NCBI GenBank assembly: GCA_021780495.1
Contig: JAJXYO010000064.1
Span: forward strand, 1-64,000
Length of the DNA stretch: 64,000 nucleotides
Direction: 5' to 3'
Source: Deltaproteobacteria bacterium
GTDB lineage: Bacteria; Desulfobacterota; Desulfuromonadia; Geobacterales; Pseudopelobacteraceae
Shown one piece after another: positions 47,198 through 56,145 of the stretch. The stretch's first letter is position 1. The number at the start of each line of letters is the position of its first letter. The notes beneath the pieces were generated by a model. The model had not been told where the DNA came from, did not search any database, and was given only the letters and a program-made list of their open reading frames with translations. The translations under genes were made by a program, and so were the position numbers.

Positions 47198-48574
47198 CTA
47201 CACAACCGTCTCTGCCAATGGGAGGGTCACGGTAAAACGTGCCCCGGCATCTGTATTGGCCGCCTTGATAGAGCCATTATGATTCAGCAGAATGCGATTG
47301 ACGATCGCCAGGCCAAGTCCGGTGCCATGACGTTTGGTGGTGAAAAACGGATTAAATATCTGCGGCAGCATGTCGGCCGGTATCCCGCCGCCCGAGTCGG
47401 AAATGCTGATACATGCAGCCGTTCTCCCGGCTGATGCGTACTCTATGTGAACATCGATACAACCGCCGCTTGGCATGGCTTCACAGGCATTCAGTATCAG
47501 GTTGAGGAAGACCTGTTTGAGTTGGTGGGCATCGCCGGTCAGCGGCCAGTGACCATCGGCGAGGTTTGCCGAGAGGCTGATGTTATGGTCTTCCAGGGTC
47601 GTGCTGCAACTGTTGAAACAGTCCTGCAGGATCTCGCCAAGCTCACAGGCGCTATAGCAGATGGTTGGCTTGCGGGAAAAGGCCAGAATGTCGGCCAGCA
47701 TTTTTTCAAGGCGGCTGACCTCATTGACAATGGTGTCGGCATACCCGTGTTCCCGGGAGTCAGCGGGCAGGCCTTTCAAAAGTCGCCCCGCAAATCCGCC
47801 AATGGTGATGAGAGGGTTTTTCAGCTCGTGGGCCACGTTTGCCGCCATTTCGCCGATAGCAGCCAGGCGTTGACCATGTACCAGGCGTTCGCGGGCATCC
47901 CGCAGGTTGGCGTGGGCATTCTCAATGCGGTTGTAGAGCATGGAGTTTTCTATCGCCATGCCGGCCTGGTGTGCAAAGAGCTGCAAAAAATGAAGGTCGT
48001 CACGGCTGATCGGCCGGTCGGTTTGCGGGTTGTCTACAACGATGATGCCGAGTGTCTTTTCCCTGGCCAGCAGGGGTACCGCAGCAAACGAAACCGCCCC
48101 AAGGTGTTTGATAAAACTGCAGGTGCTGCATTCATGACAGCCCGCATCTTCTATAAGGCACAGCTTCTGCTGGATAACGACGTTCTTGATGACCGGGCAT
48201 TCATTATCGATGTCTATACGGGTAGATCGGACGCGGCCACAGAATTCGGTTGCACGCTGGTGGGCGATCACCTCTGCGCTGATATCCCAACGGCTGCTGA
48301 GAGCATCGTCGCCGCCGATTATCGAGAGACCTTGCGCGGATTCCCGCTGCACACCGAGCATCCCCTGGAGTACGCCCGATTTTTCATTGCGCAGAAACAG
48401 CATGGCCCGTCCGAAGAGCATGGAATGACCGGAGGTGAGTGCGGTGAGGATGAGGTGCGTCAATTTGTTGATGTGGATGGTTGACAGCAGAGTATTACTG
48501 AACTGGTAGAGCAGCTTCAGTTCAGTGAGTTGATTACTGGTTGCGCTTGATTGGGAGGGACTGCGGTCAGTCAT
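47198..48574 (-). CDS. Sensor histidine kinase with Cys-containing GAF domain
   Basis: A 458-residue soluble kinase. Residues about 20-210 are a GAF-type sensor; HisKA has the phospho-acceptor His249 in ANVAHELKNPL; HATPase_c has FLNLILNACEAM, SISDSGGGIP and GTGLGLAIV. The sensor domain carries six Cys: 112, 126, 139, and a CxxCxxC group at 146-149-152 (GCHECSTC), which could bind a metal or Fe-S cluster or sense redox. No response regulator gene is adjacent. AGGTG lies 7 bases before the ATG at 48572-48574; another ATG is 6 bases upstream. Confidence 0.88.
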   Translation of the reverse strand: MTDRSPSQSSATSNQLTELKLLYQFSNTLLSTIHINKLTHLILTALTSGHSMLFGRAMLFLRNEKSGVLQGMLGVQRESAQGLSIIGGDDALSSRWDISAEVIAHQRATEFCGRVRSTRIDIDNECPVIKNVVIQQKLCLIEDAGCHECSTCSFIKHLGAVSFAAVPLLAREKTLGIIVVDNPQTDRPISRDDLHFLQLFAHQAGMAIENSMLYNRIENAHANLRDARERLVHGQRLAAIGEMAANVAHELKNPLITIGGFAGRLLKGLPADSREHGYADTIVNEVSRLEKMLADILAFSRKPTICYSACELGEILQDCFNSCSTTLEDHNISLSANLADGHWPLTGDAHQLKQVFLNLILNACEAMPSGGCIDVHIEYASAGRTAACISISDSGGGIPADMLPQIFNPFFTTKRHGTGLGLAIVNRILLNHNGSIKAANTDAGARFTVTLPLAETVV

Positions 48575-48613
48575 TGACATGCACCTGCAACAAGTAGTAT
48601 GTGCTGTGTGAAA

Positions 48614-48970
48614 TCAGGGGTGCCGTTCTTTCTGCTCCTCTTCCATCTTACAGTTGATGCAGAGCGTGGTGACCGGACGCACCTTGAGGCGCGCTTCACT
48701 GATCTCATCACCGCATTCCTCGCAGATGCCGAAATCTCCATTGTCGATACGGTCGAGGGCATCTTTGATCTTGTTGATCAGCTTGCGTTCGCGGTCGCGG
48801 ATGCGCAGTTCAAAGTTGCGGTCGGATTCCTGGGTCGCACGGTCAGTCGGGTCGGGAAAGTTGGATGAATCGGAGGTCATCTCCGTGACGGTCTTGCCGG
48901 CATCGCTGAGAAGTGTTCTCATTTCTTCAGCCAGGACGCCCCTGAAATAGTCGAGTTTTTCAGCTTCCAT
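48614..48970 (-). CDS. dksA: DksA/TraR-family transcription factor
   Basis: A 118-residue RNA polymerase secondary-channel protein. The coiled coil has the acidic tip (SNFPDPTDRATQESD), and the C4 zinc finger is complete (CEECGDEISEARL, then CINC). It works with ppGpp on rRNA and other promoters. It is shorter than E. coli DksA but normal for this branch. Together with greB the window holds two factors that use the same channel. Confidence 0.92.
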   Translation of the reverse strand: MEAEKLDYFRGVLAEEMRTLLSDAGKTVTEMTSDSSNFPDPTDRATQESDRNFELRIRDRERKLINKIKDALDRIDNGDFGICEECGDEISEARLKVRPVTTLCINCKMEEEQKERHP

Positions 48971-49051
48971 TGCCTACTCCTGAGTTCATTTAAATGTACA
49001 GATTTTAAAGGTTATGATGCGGCAAGTCCAGCAAAAAATCCAGTTCCGCCA

Positions 49052-50404
49052 TCAATGTTCGAAGAGCAGCTGCATGGCATCCTGAACAGAGGCCACGCCT
49101 TTGACCTTAATGGCGCCCTTTTTAAGGCGCTTTATGCTGCCGGATGGGATGATGCAGGTACCGAACCCCAATTTTTCGGCCTCGGCGATGCGCAACTCCG
49201 GCTGGGTAACGGCCCGCACCTCACCTGCCAGGCCGACCTCGCCCAAGACGACGGTTTGCGGGTCAATGGCTTTATCCAGATGACTGGAAGCCACCGCCAT
49301 GATCATGGCCAGGTCAGCCGCCGGTTCGTTGAGGCGCACCCCGCCGGCGGCGTTCAGGAAGATGTCGTGGCCCGCCAGATGCAGCCCGACCTTCTTTTCC
49401 AGGACCGCCACCAGCAATGCCAGACGGTTATGGTCCACCCCGATGGTCGTACGGCGCGGGACGCCGTAGGATGAAGAGGTGACCAGGGCCTGCAGTTCCA
49501 CCAACAGAGGACGGCTCCCCTCCAGGGAGGTCGTAACCACCGAGCCGGAGACCCCCAGGGGACGCTCGGACAGAAACAGTTCCGACGGGTTGGCGACACC
49601 GCACAACCCCTCCTGTTTCATCTCGAAGACGCCGATTTCGTTGGTAGAGCCGAAACGGTTCTTTACCGCTCGCAGGATACGGAAAGGGTGGCTGCCATCG
49701 CCTTCAAAATAGAGCACCGTGTCAACCATATGTTCGAGGACCCTCGGGCCGGCAATGGAACCGTCCTTGGTAACATGCCCGACAATAAAGATCGGGATGT
49801 TGCTCCCCTTGGCCAGCAGCATCAATTTGCCAGCCGACTCGCGTACCTGGCTGACGCTGCCGGGGGCGGACTCCAAGGCCGAGGTCCAGACCGTCTGGAT
49901 AGAATCAACAACCATGACGCCCGGTTTCAACGAGCTGGCATGCGCCAGGATCGCTTCCAGCGAATTCTCCGCCAGCACCAGCAATCCTTTGTGCGAAACC
50001 CCCAGGCGCTCGCCACGCAGACGGGTCTGGGAGGCCGACTCCTCACCGGACACATACAGCACCGGCCCGACACTGCCGGCCAGATTGAGCATGGCCTGCA
50101 GCAACAGGGTCGATTTGCCGATGCCCGGGTCGCCGCCGATCAGGACCAGCGAGCCGGGTACGATGCCGCCACCCAAAACGCGGTCCAGTTCACCAATACC
50201 GCTGACAACCCTGGTTTCAGACTGGGCCGGCACATCGCAGATCGGGATCGGCCGGGTGTGCCCGCCAATCTGTGCACCATGTACCGGTTTGACGGCTGCT
50301 TCCTCCGCCATGCTGTTCCAGGAACCGCAATCCGGGCATTTGCCCAGCCACTTCGGCGATTGACTGCCACATTTCTGGCAGGCAAAGATGGTTTTTTGTT
50401 TCAC
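49052..50404 (-). CDS. radA: DNA repair protein RadA
   Basis: A 450-residue RecA-like helicase that extends D-loops in recombination. The N-terminal zinc finger (CQKCGSQSPKWLGKCPDCGSW) is followed by Walker A (GGDPGIGKST), the RadA-specific KNRFGS motif and the C-terminal Lon-protease-like domain (GGVRLNEPAADLAMIMAVAS). It is a single-gene unit, divergent from the HEAT gene. Confidence 0.97.
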   Translation of the reverse strand: MKQKTIFACQKCGSQSPKWLGKCPDCGSWNSMAEEAAVKPVHGAQIGGHTRPIPICDVPAQSETRVVSGIGELDRVLGGGIVPGSLVLIGGDPGIGKSTLLLQAMLNLAGSVGPVLYVSGEESASQTRLRGERLGVSHKGLLVLAENSLEAILAHASSLKPGVMVVDSIQTVWTSALESAPGSVSQVRESAGKLMLLAKGSNIPIFIVGHVTKDGSIAGPRVLEHMVDTVLYFEGDGSHPFRILRAVKNRFGSTNEIGVFEMKQEGLCGVANPSELFLSERPLGVSGSVVTTSLEGSRPLLVELQALVTSSSYGVPRRTTIGVDHNRLALLVAVLEKKVGLHLAGHDIFLNAAGGVRLNEPAADLAMIMAVASSHLDKAIDPQTVVLGEVGLAGEVRAVTQPELRIAEAEKLGFGTCIIPSGSIKRLKKGAIKVKGVASVQDAMQLLFEH

Positions 50405-50491
50405 GATTGCTCCCTGCGGAAATCGATGGACGGATATGAAACCGGCGCCATAAAACGGGCAGGGTAGGCCTGCTGCTGACCGGCTAATGGT

Positions 50492-50519
50492 TTGACAAAG
50501 ACTATTTTCGGTATATTAT
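50492..50519 (+). promoter_or_regulatory. Sigma-70 promoter of the HEAT/HD-GYP operon
   Basis: TTGACA (50492-50497), 16-base spacer, TATTAT (50514-50519). The start would be near 50526, giving a 28-base leader. Confidence 0.7.
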
Positions 50520-50553
50520 TACACTTTGCACTCTGATTGTACAAGGAATGACA

Positions 50554-52164
50554 ATGGATTTCTATCGTCCACCTGCACTCCAGGCGGCCCTGGATGCCTT
50601 GGGCAGTGTCAACAGGGCACTACGGGCGTGGAAGTTCTATCCCCTGGGGCACCCAAGCCGCAAGAGCAGCATCAAGCAGGCCCATGCCGCCATGCTGTCG
50701 CTGCTGGACGGCAACAACCTTTCCCTGAACAGCGGCCGGACAGATTTCAGCTTCCCCGATGGCGAATCCCTCAAAGACAGCACGCGCATGTCCTCCCGCT
50801 TGTCATACGAACTCTTTATCCGGCGTGTCCAGAAGGTTACCTTCCTGCATGACCTGCACCTGGAGGACCTGCTTGACTTCCTGAGACTCCTTACGATCCC
50901 ACCCGAGGCTGTCCAGAAGGCGGGAGGCATGGACAAGCTGATGGTAGAGCATGGTATCCGCACGATCTGGGTCAATGAATTTGATCTCTCCATCATCTCC
51001 AGCAAGCGGCGGGAGGTGGAGTTCACGGGGAAAGCTCCCCAGGGGTTGGACGAGATCGAAAACGGATCCGCTCCGGAAGAAAGCGTCACGTCCGTTCAGC
51101 CGGTAGAATTCGTGGAGACACGCAGTCCCGTTGATCGGTTGCATCTGCTGCTCGGTAGATTGACCATTACCCTGGATGACGACCTGTATCTGACGTTTGT
51201 CCGCCAGGCCATCGCCTGTTGCGATGCTCACGAAATACGGCAGGAACTGGCAGCCATCTTCCCATTGATCGAGTTATTGACGGAACATGCCAACGACCCC
51301 GCCCGCGGGGATAATCTGCGCGAATGCGCCCGGTTCGGGCTGGAGCAACTTGCCCTGGGGGAGGGGTTTCTTGCGTTTATGCTTGATCGCATAGAGCAGG
51401 ACAACTCTCTTTCGCAAGAGGCTGCACTGGCCATTCTGACCGCCGCCGGACCAATGGCGGTCGGCATGACGGTAGAGAAGATGGGGACAACCGATAACCT
51501 GGCGGTGCGCAAGACTCTCAGCACACTCCTGGTGGGCTTAGGGACGTCTGCTGTTTCCCATATACTGAAGATGATGGGCGATTCGCGCTGGTATATTGTC
51601 CGCAACCTGGCGGCCATCCTCGGCGACATCGGCGCCCGCGATGCAGTACCTGAACTGCAGAAATGCCTGCTGCATGCCGACGTCCGTGTGTGCAAGGAAG
51701 CCATTCGCAGTCTGGCGAAAATTGGCGGAAGGGAAGCGGAGACCGCTATTATCGAGGTCTTGCGACGTAACGACCCTGCGGTTTTCCCACAGGTGATCGC
51801 ATCGCTGGGCGGCATGAAGAGCAGGAGAGCCCTGGTGGAGTTGATGTCTATTGTGTGCCGCTTTGATCCGTTTCTTAAAAGCCTGCCGCTCAAGATCGAA
51901 GCGCTGGCTGCCATTGCCCTGATCGGCGACCGGCAGGTAGTGCCGTTTCTGGCGAAGATTCTCGCCAGCCGCCATATGCTTGTGCCCGGGCGCTGGAAGC
52001 AGTTTAAGATTGCCATTGTCAACTGCCTGGCGCGGCTCGGCGATACCCGCGCCCTGCCGGCCCTTATGAAAAAGGCCGCGCGTCCGGGAGAGCTGGGCCG
52101 GGCCTGCGCAGAGGCGGTTGAGACCATAGAGCGTACGGGGGGAGAGCAACATGGAGTCGCTTGA
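50554..52164 (+). CDS. HEAT-repeat protein with a YP-HP N-terminal module
   Basis: A 536-residue soluble protein. Residues about 10-115 form a module with FYPLGHPSR and a GLT/HLEDLLDFLRLL-like helix that is also present in the next gene. After a linker, the C-terminal 300 residues are HEAT/Armadillo-like repeats (NLAAILGDIGARDAVPELQK, then ADVRVCKEAIRSLAKIGGRE). Such repeats bind proteins. The ATG at 50554 follows AAGGA by 6 bases. It overlaps the HD-GYP gene by 14 bases. Confidence 0.82.
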   Translation: MDFYRPPALQAALDALGSVNRALRAWKFYPLGHPSRKSSIKQAHAAMLSLLDGNNLSLNSGRTDFSFPDGESLKDSTRMSSRLSYELFIRRVQKVTFLHDLHLEDLLDFLRLLTIPPEAVQKAGGMDKLMVEHGIRTIWVNEFDLSIISSKRREVEFTGKAPQGLDEIENGSAPEESVTSVQPVEFVETRSPVDRLHLLLGRLTITLDDDLYLTFVRQAIACCDAHEIRQELAAIFPLIELLTEHANDPARGDNLRECARFGLEQLALGEGFLAFMLDRIEQDNSLSQEAALAILTAAGPMAVGMTVEKMGTTDNLAVRKTLSTLLVGLGTSAVSHILKMMGDSRWYIVRNLAAILGDIGARDAVPELQKCLLHADVRVCKEAIRSLAKIGGREAETAIIEVLRRNDPAVFPQVIASLGGMKSRRALVELMSIVCRFDPFLKSLPLKIEALAAIALIGDRQVVPFLAKILASRHMLVPGRWKQFKIAIVNCLARLGDTRALPALMKKAARPGELGRACAEAVETIERTGGEQHGVA

Positions 52165-53548
52165 CAATCAGGGTGCGCTGAGGATGATCACACTCTTTTC
52201 CGGTGCGGTCAAAGGCATGGCATTTTATCCCGCCTCGCATCCCGCCATTCGCCAACCATTGCTGGAGCTGGACAAGGTCCTCGGCTCCGCGCTCGGCCGG
52301 GCAGCTGAGGTCTCCTGGGGCATCATCGATGGCGTCATGTTTTTCGAAGAACACCTCTTCATAACCCCATCCACCGCAATTGCAGACCTTTCAAACCGCA
52401 TGCTTGAGAAGGATATCGGCCGGGTCATCATGTCGGCCGGCTTGACCTTTGACGAACTGGAGCGCTTTGTGAGGCTGTTTTCGGCCAAGGGCAGCGGCTT
52501 CGAACTGCTCGGCGCCCAGATCATGCAGGAAGGCATTACCCATATCCGCCTGGTGCGGCAGGGTGAGGAAACCTTTGAGAATCAGCCGGATGAAGACCCT
52601 TATGACAGCGATGACAATGGTGACAGCCTGGCCACATACGGCCAGGCGCTCAAAGCAATCCAGAGCATCTGCCGGGACATCGAACGTGGCCGTATCCCTC
52701 ATAGTGCCCCGGTTATCCGGGTCGTCGACCGCATGGTCGGCATTACCATGCAGGACCCCTCTACGCTGCTTGGCTTGACGATGATCAAGGACTACGACAA
52801 CTATACCTTTAATCACTGTGTCAACGTGGGGGTGCTTGCCATGGCATTGGGCGCCTCGCTCGGCATGGACACCATGTCCGTAAAATCCCTGGGCATTGCC
52901 GGCCAGTTGCATGACATCGGCAAGACCATGATACCCAAACTGATTCTCAATAAGCCCGGCAAGCTTTCCAGTGCCGAATTTGACGAGATGAAGCGACACC
53001 CGGAACTGGGCGCCAAGATCATCCGCGAGATGAAGGGCCTTGACCCTCATATCGCCCAGATCGTGCTTGGTCATCACCTGCACTTCAACCGCAGCGGCTA
53101 CCCGGAATGGGCCCAGAAACTGCCCTTCAACCAGATGATCGACATCGTTGCCATAGCTGATACCTACGACGCCATAACCACACTGCGGGTCTACCAGCAT
53201 CCGGTCAACCCCCGTGCGGCTCTGACCGAAATGCAGAAAATCGTGGGCACATATCTGGATGGCGCCCTGGTGGCGGCCTTTGTTGAGATGATGGGGAAAT
53301 ATCCGGTGGGAACCCTGGTTCGGCTGGATACCAACGAGGTAGCGGTTGTCTACCGCCCCAATCCACTTGATGAAGAAGCGCCGACGGTCAGGATTCTGAT
53401 CGAGGGCGACGGCACACGCCTCAGTGTCCCCATTGAGCGGTCACTGGCTGAACAAAATGGGGTGCGCTATGCCAATGTCGTGGCTGTTGTGGATCCGCAT
53501 CTGAAAAATATCAATGTCGGCAAGTTTGTTGTCAGCGGAAACTACTAG
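52151..53548 (+). CDS. HD-GYP domain phosphodiesterase
   Basis: A 465-residue protein. The N-terminal part (about 10-125) repeats the module of the previous protein (FYPASHPAIRQ, then GIIDGVMFFEEHLFI). The HD-GYP domain (about 200-390) is complete: NHCVNVGVLAMALG, LHDIGKTMIPKLILNKPGKL and HHLHFNRSGYPEW. HD-GYP enzymes degrade cyclic di-GMP or related dinucleotides. Coupling with the HEAT protein suggests they act in one signalling complex. The stop codon shares the CTAG sequence with the convergent gene. Confidence 0.92.
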   Translation: MESLDNQGALRMITLFSGAVKGMAFYPASHPAIRQPLLELDKVLGSALGRAAEVSWGIIDGVMFFEEHLFITPSTAIADLSNRMLEKDIGRVIMSAGLTFDELERFVRLFSAKGSGFELLGAQIMQEGITHIRLVRQGEETFENQPDEDPYDSDDNGDSLATYGQALKAIQSICRDIERGRIPHSAPVIRVVDRMVGITMQDPSTLLGLTMIKDYDNYTFNHCVNVGVLAMALGASLGMDTMSVKSLGIAGQLHDIGKTMIPKLILNKPGKLSSAEFDEMKRHPELGAKIIREMKGLDPHIAQIVLGHHLHFNRSGYPEWAQKLPFNQMIDIVAIADTYDAITTLRVYQHPVNPRAALTEMQKIVGTYLDGALVAAFVEMMGKYPVGTLVRLDTNEVAVVYRPNPLDEEAPTVRILIEGDGTRLSVPIERSLAEQNGVRYANVVAVVDPHLKNINVGKFVVSGNY

Positions 53549-54123
53549 AATGGGAACCGGCTCAAGGCAATGGCAGCGGCCTTGCGGGTCGATGCGTGCG
53601 GTGAGACCAGCAGGGTAATGACGGTATCTGTCGAGGCGCTGTCTCCCAGCCGGGCCAGAGCAAGTGCTGCTTCTGCTTCCTGCTCGCCATCAGATGCCTT
53701 CAGAAACGGTCGCAGGCGGTCATAGAGCACTGCCGAAGCCGGGAAATTGCTCAAAGCGGCAATAGCTCCGGTCCGGACCGCAATATTCTGGTCATCGAGA
53801 CGTTCCAGTAACACAGGCAACGCGGATGGCTCGGCCAAACACCCCAGCATCTCCACGGCAGCGGCCCGGATATCAGCTTCGGGTCGTCCGGCACAGTAGA
53901 TCAGGGGCGCAACAACCTTTTCGCCGCCGATCTCTCCCAGAGCATGAATCGCCCCAATCCGGGTACCCGTGTCACCCGTTTTGAGTGCGTGCAAAATCTC
54001 GTTGATATCGCAAGAAACCTCAAGATGCTCGATGGACCGTGCAGCGGCAGCGCGCACATCCGGGTCGGCATCCTTTAACAGCGGTATCAGCACATCGATT
54101 CTTTGGCGGATAACGTCATTCAT
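53545..54123 (-). CDS. HEAT-repeat protein
   Basis: A 192-residue protein built of about six HEAT/PBS-lyase-like repeats (LLKDADPDVRAAAARSIEHL, GDTGTRIGAIHALGEIGGEK, GRPEADIRAAAVEMLGCLAE). I take the ATG at 54121-54123 (MNDVIRQRID), where the repeat pattern begins; the open frame is 31 codons longer upstream without repeat character, and no strong ribosome binding site marks either start. Function unknown. Confidence 0.75.
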   Translation of the reverse strand: MNDVIRQRIDVLIPLLKDADPDVRAAAARSIEHLEVSCDINEILHALKTGDTGTRIGAIHALGEIGGEKVVAPLIYCAGRPEADIRAAAVEMLGCLAEPSALPVLLERLDDQNIAVRTGAIAALSNFPASAVLYDRLRPFLKASDGEQEAEAALALARLGDSASTDTVITLLVSPHASTRKAAAIALSRFPF

Positions 54124-54292
54124 AATATACACTTTGTAGCAGATTGACGATTTCCAGACAACCCTCTTTATTTGTGGCTTGTATAGCGATTTACGGTTTG
54201 CTATAGTAGAGGACAAAACTGGTCATGAATCACACTCGCGACAGTGTCGTCGTGGACCAAGCATACAAACGACGAAAAGGAGACCACTTACA

Positions 54293-55486
54293 ATGATGGG
54301 ACCAATTGAAATAAAGCCGGGACTGCACTGGATCGGATCTGAAGACCCGGACTTGCGTGTTTTTGACGATCTCTTCCCCACGGAACACGGCACGTCCTAT
54401 AACGCCTATCTGCTCAAGGGGAGCAAGAAGACCGCCATTATCGATACCGTTGACCACAAGAATGTGGACGAATATATGGATAAGGTACGCTCTCTGGTTG
54501 ACCCGGCAACGATCGACTACATCATTGTCAACCATACCGAGCATGATCATTCCGGATCATTGGCCTATCTTCTGGAACTGGCGCCACAGGCTGTTGTGTA
54601 TTGTACCACTGCGGCCAAGAACTTTCTCGGTCACATTGTGCACACGCCGATCACCATCCAAACGGTCAAGGATGGCGATACACTGGACCTGGGGGGCCGC
54701 ACCCTGCGCTTCATTACAGCTCCCTTCCTGCACTGGCCCGACACGATGTTTACCCGCCTGGAGGAGGAAAACATCCTCTTTTCCTGCGACGCCTTTGCCG
54801 CCCACTACTGGAAGGTCGGGCATATTTTCAACGACGAATGTGAAGACTTCACCTCGGCCCGCCATTTCTATTTCGACTGTATCTTCCGCCCCTTCAAGGA
54901 CAAGGTATTGTCGGCGGTTGAAAAGATCCGCCACGACGTGATCGACATGATCTGCCCAAGCCACGGACCGATCATCCGCCAGGATCCCTGGAAGGTGATT
55001 CAGCAGTTTGAAAACTGGAGCAAGCCGACCTCACAGGGCAAGAAAATCGTCATCCTGTATCTTTCGCCTCATGGCAGCACCGAAAAGATGGCCCACGCCG
55101 TGGCCAATGGCGCCACCCGTGACGGCCTGGAAGTCATCAGTTATCACATCAACAGCCTGACCGCCAGCGAGTTGCGCAATCTGATGGAAGAGGCCAGTGC
55201 CCTTATATTCGGCATTCCGACCTTCAACCGCGACATCGCCAAACCGATGTGGGAGGTATTGGCCTACCTCAGTACCGTAAAACTCAAGACCAATCTGGCT
55301 GGAATATTCGGCAGTTACGGTTGGAGCGGCGAAGCCTGCAAAATGGCTGAGGAGCGCCTGAAGAGCCTTGGTTTCAAACTGGTGGGAGATTCGGTCCGCA
55401 CGACCTTCACACCCAGCGACGAGGTGCTGACACAGTGCGAGACATTGGGCCGGGCGGTTGCCGAAACGGTTGCAAACACGAACTGA
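54293..55486 (+). CDS. Flavodiiron protein (FprA-type)
   Basis: A 397-residue soluble enzyme that reduces O2 to water or NO to N2O. The N-terminal metallo-beta-lactamase-like domain has the diiron ligands: NHTEHDHSG (H, E, D, H), PFLHWPDTM (H), SCDAFAAHY (D) and CPSHGPI (H). The C-terminal flavodoxin domain binds FMN (LYLSPHGSTEKMAHA, GSYGWSGEA). AAAAGGAGACC precedes the ATG at 54293; the frame is open much further upstream. It fits an anaerobe defending against oxygen. Confidence 0.94.
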   Translation: MMGPIEIKPGLHWIGSEDPDLRVFDDLFPTEHGTSYNAYLLKGSKKTAIIDTVDHKNVDEYMDKVRSLVDPATIDYIIVNHTEHDHSGSLAYLLELAPQAVVYCTTAAKNFLGHIVHTPITIQTVKDGDTLDLGGRTLRFITAPFLHWPDTMFTRLEEENILFSCDAFAAHYWKVGHIFNDECEDFTSARHFYFDCIFRPFKDKVLSAVEKIRHDVIDMICPSHGPIIRQDPWKVIQQFENWSKPTSQGKKIVILYLSPHGSTEKMAHAVANGATRDGLEVISYHINSLTASELRNLMEEASALIFGIPTFNRDIAKPMWEVLAYLSTVKLKTNLAGIFGSYGWSGEACKMAEERLKSLGFKLVGDSVRTTFTPSDEVLTQCETLGRAVAETVANTN

Positions 55487-55512
55487 CACATTGTAATGGG
55501 CACCTGATGACA

Positions 55513-55540
55513 GAAAGGGCGGCTGAACAGCCGCCCTTTC
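55513..55540. terminator. Bidirectional terminator between fprA and the UbiX-family gene
   Basis: GAAAGGGCGGC (55513-55523) pairs perfectly with GCCGCCCTTTC (55530-55540) around TGAACA. The outer A/T pairs give a short T-run on either strand. The genes converge, and the UbiX stop is the next base. Confidence 0.75.
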
Positions 55541-56143
55541 CTATTCACCCCAGCGCCTGAACAGCTCATGTTCAAGGCCCAGCTGATCCAATACCTTGCC
55601 CACCACAAAATCAACCATCTCTATCACCGCACCCGGTTTGTGATAAAAGGCTGGCATGGCCGGTATTATCTGCGCTCCGGCCCGGGAGAGCCTGAGCATG
55701 TTCTCCAGATGAATCTCGGACAGCGGTGTTTCACGCGGCACCAGCAACAGCGGCCGGCGCTCCTTGAGCATGACATCGGCACAGCGTTCGATCAGGTTGC
55801 CGGAGATACCGCAGGCAATGCGCGCCAGGGTACCCATACTGCAGGGGGCGATGACCATGGCATCCGGCGCGGCCGAACCGCTGGCCGCCGGGCAAAAGAG
55901 ATCATCCGGGTGTACCAGCTCCAGGCCTGACTCCACTTCCAGATGGGCATAGAGACGTTCCGAGGCCTTTGTCAGATCACCCGACAGGTCAAGCCCGGTT
56001 TCTTCACCGCAGACCAGGGTGCCGCTGCAACTGGCCGTGAAGGTCACGTCCACCCCGCTTAAACAGAGTTGCTCTACCAGCCGCAAACCATAGAGCGCAC
56101 CGGACGCCCCGGTCAAGGCTACAAAAATCCTTTTTCCCGTCAT
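55541..56143 (-). CDS. ubiX: UbiX-family flavin prenyltransferase
   Basis: A 200-residue enzyme that makes prenylated FMN for UbiD-type decarboxylases. The N-terminal FVALTGASGALYGLRLVEQL and the APCSMGTLARIACGIS and PLLLVPRETPLSEIHLENM motifs are diagnostic. It starts 2 bases after the stop of the UbiA-family gene and supplies the cofactor for the UbiD-family gene in the same operon. In a menaquinone-using genus it may be the MqnM-type enzyme of the futalosine route; that is inference. Confidence 0.93.
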   Translation of the reverse strand: MTGKRIFVALTGASGALYGLRLVEQLCLSGVDVTFTASCSGTLVCGEETGLDLSGDLTKASERLYAHLEVESGLELVHPDDLFCPAASGSAAPDAMVIAPCSMGTLARIACGISGNLIERCADVMLKERRPLLLVPRETPLSEIHLENMLRLSRAGAQIIPAMPAFYHKPGAVIEMVDFVVGKVLDQLGLEHELFRRWGE

Positions 56144-56145
56144 AG

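Noticed and set aside
47447-48484. Plus-strand open frame opposite the histidine kinase
   Set aside because: The kinase H, N and G boxes are on the minus strand; this frame is its shadow.
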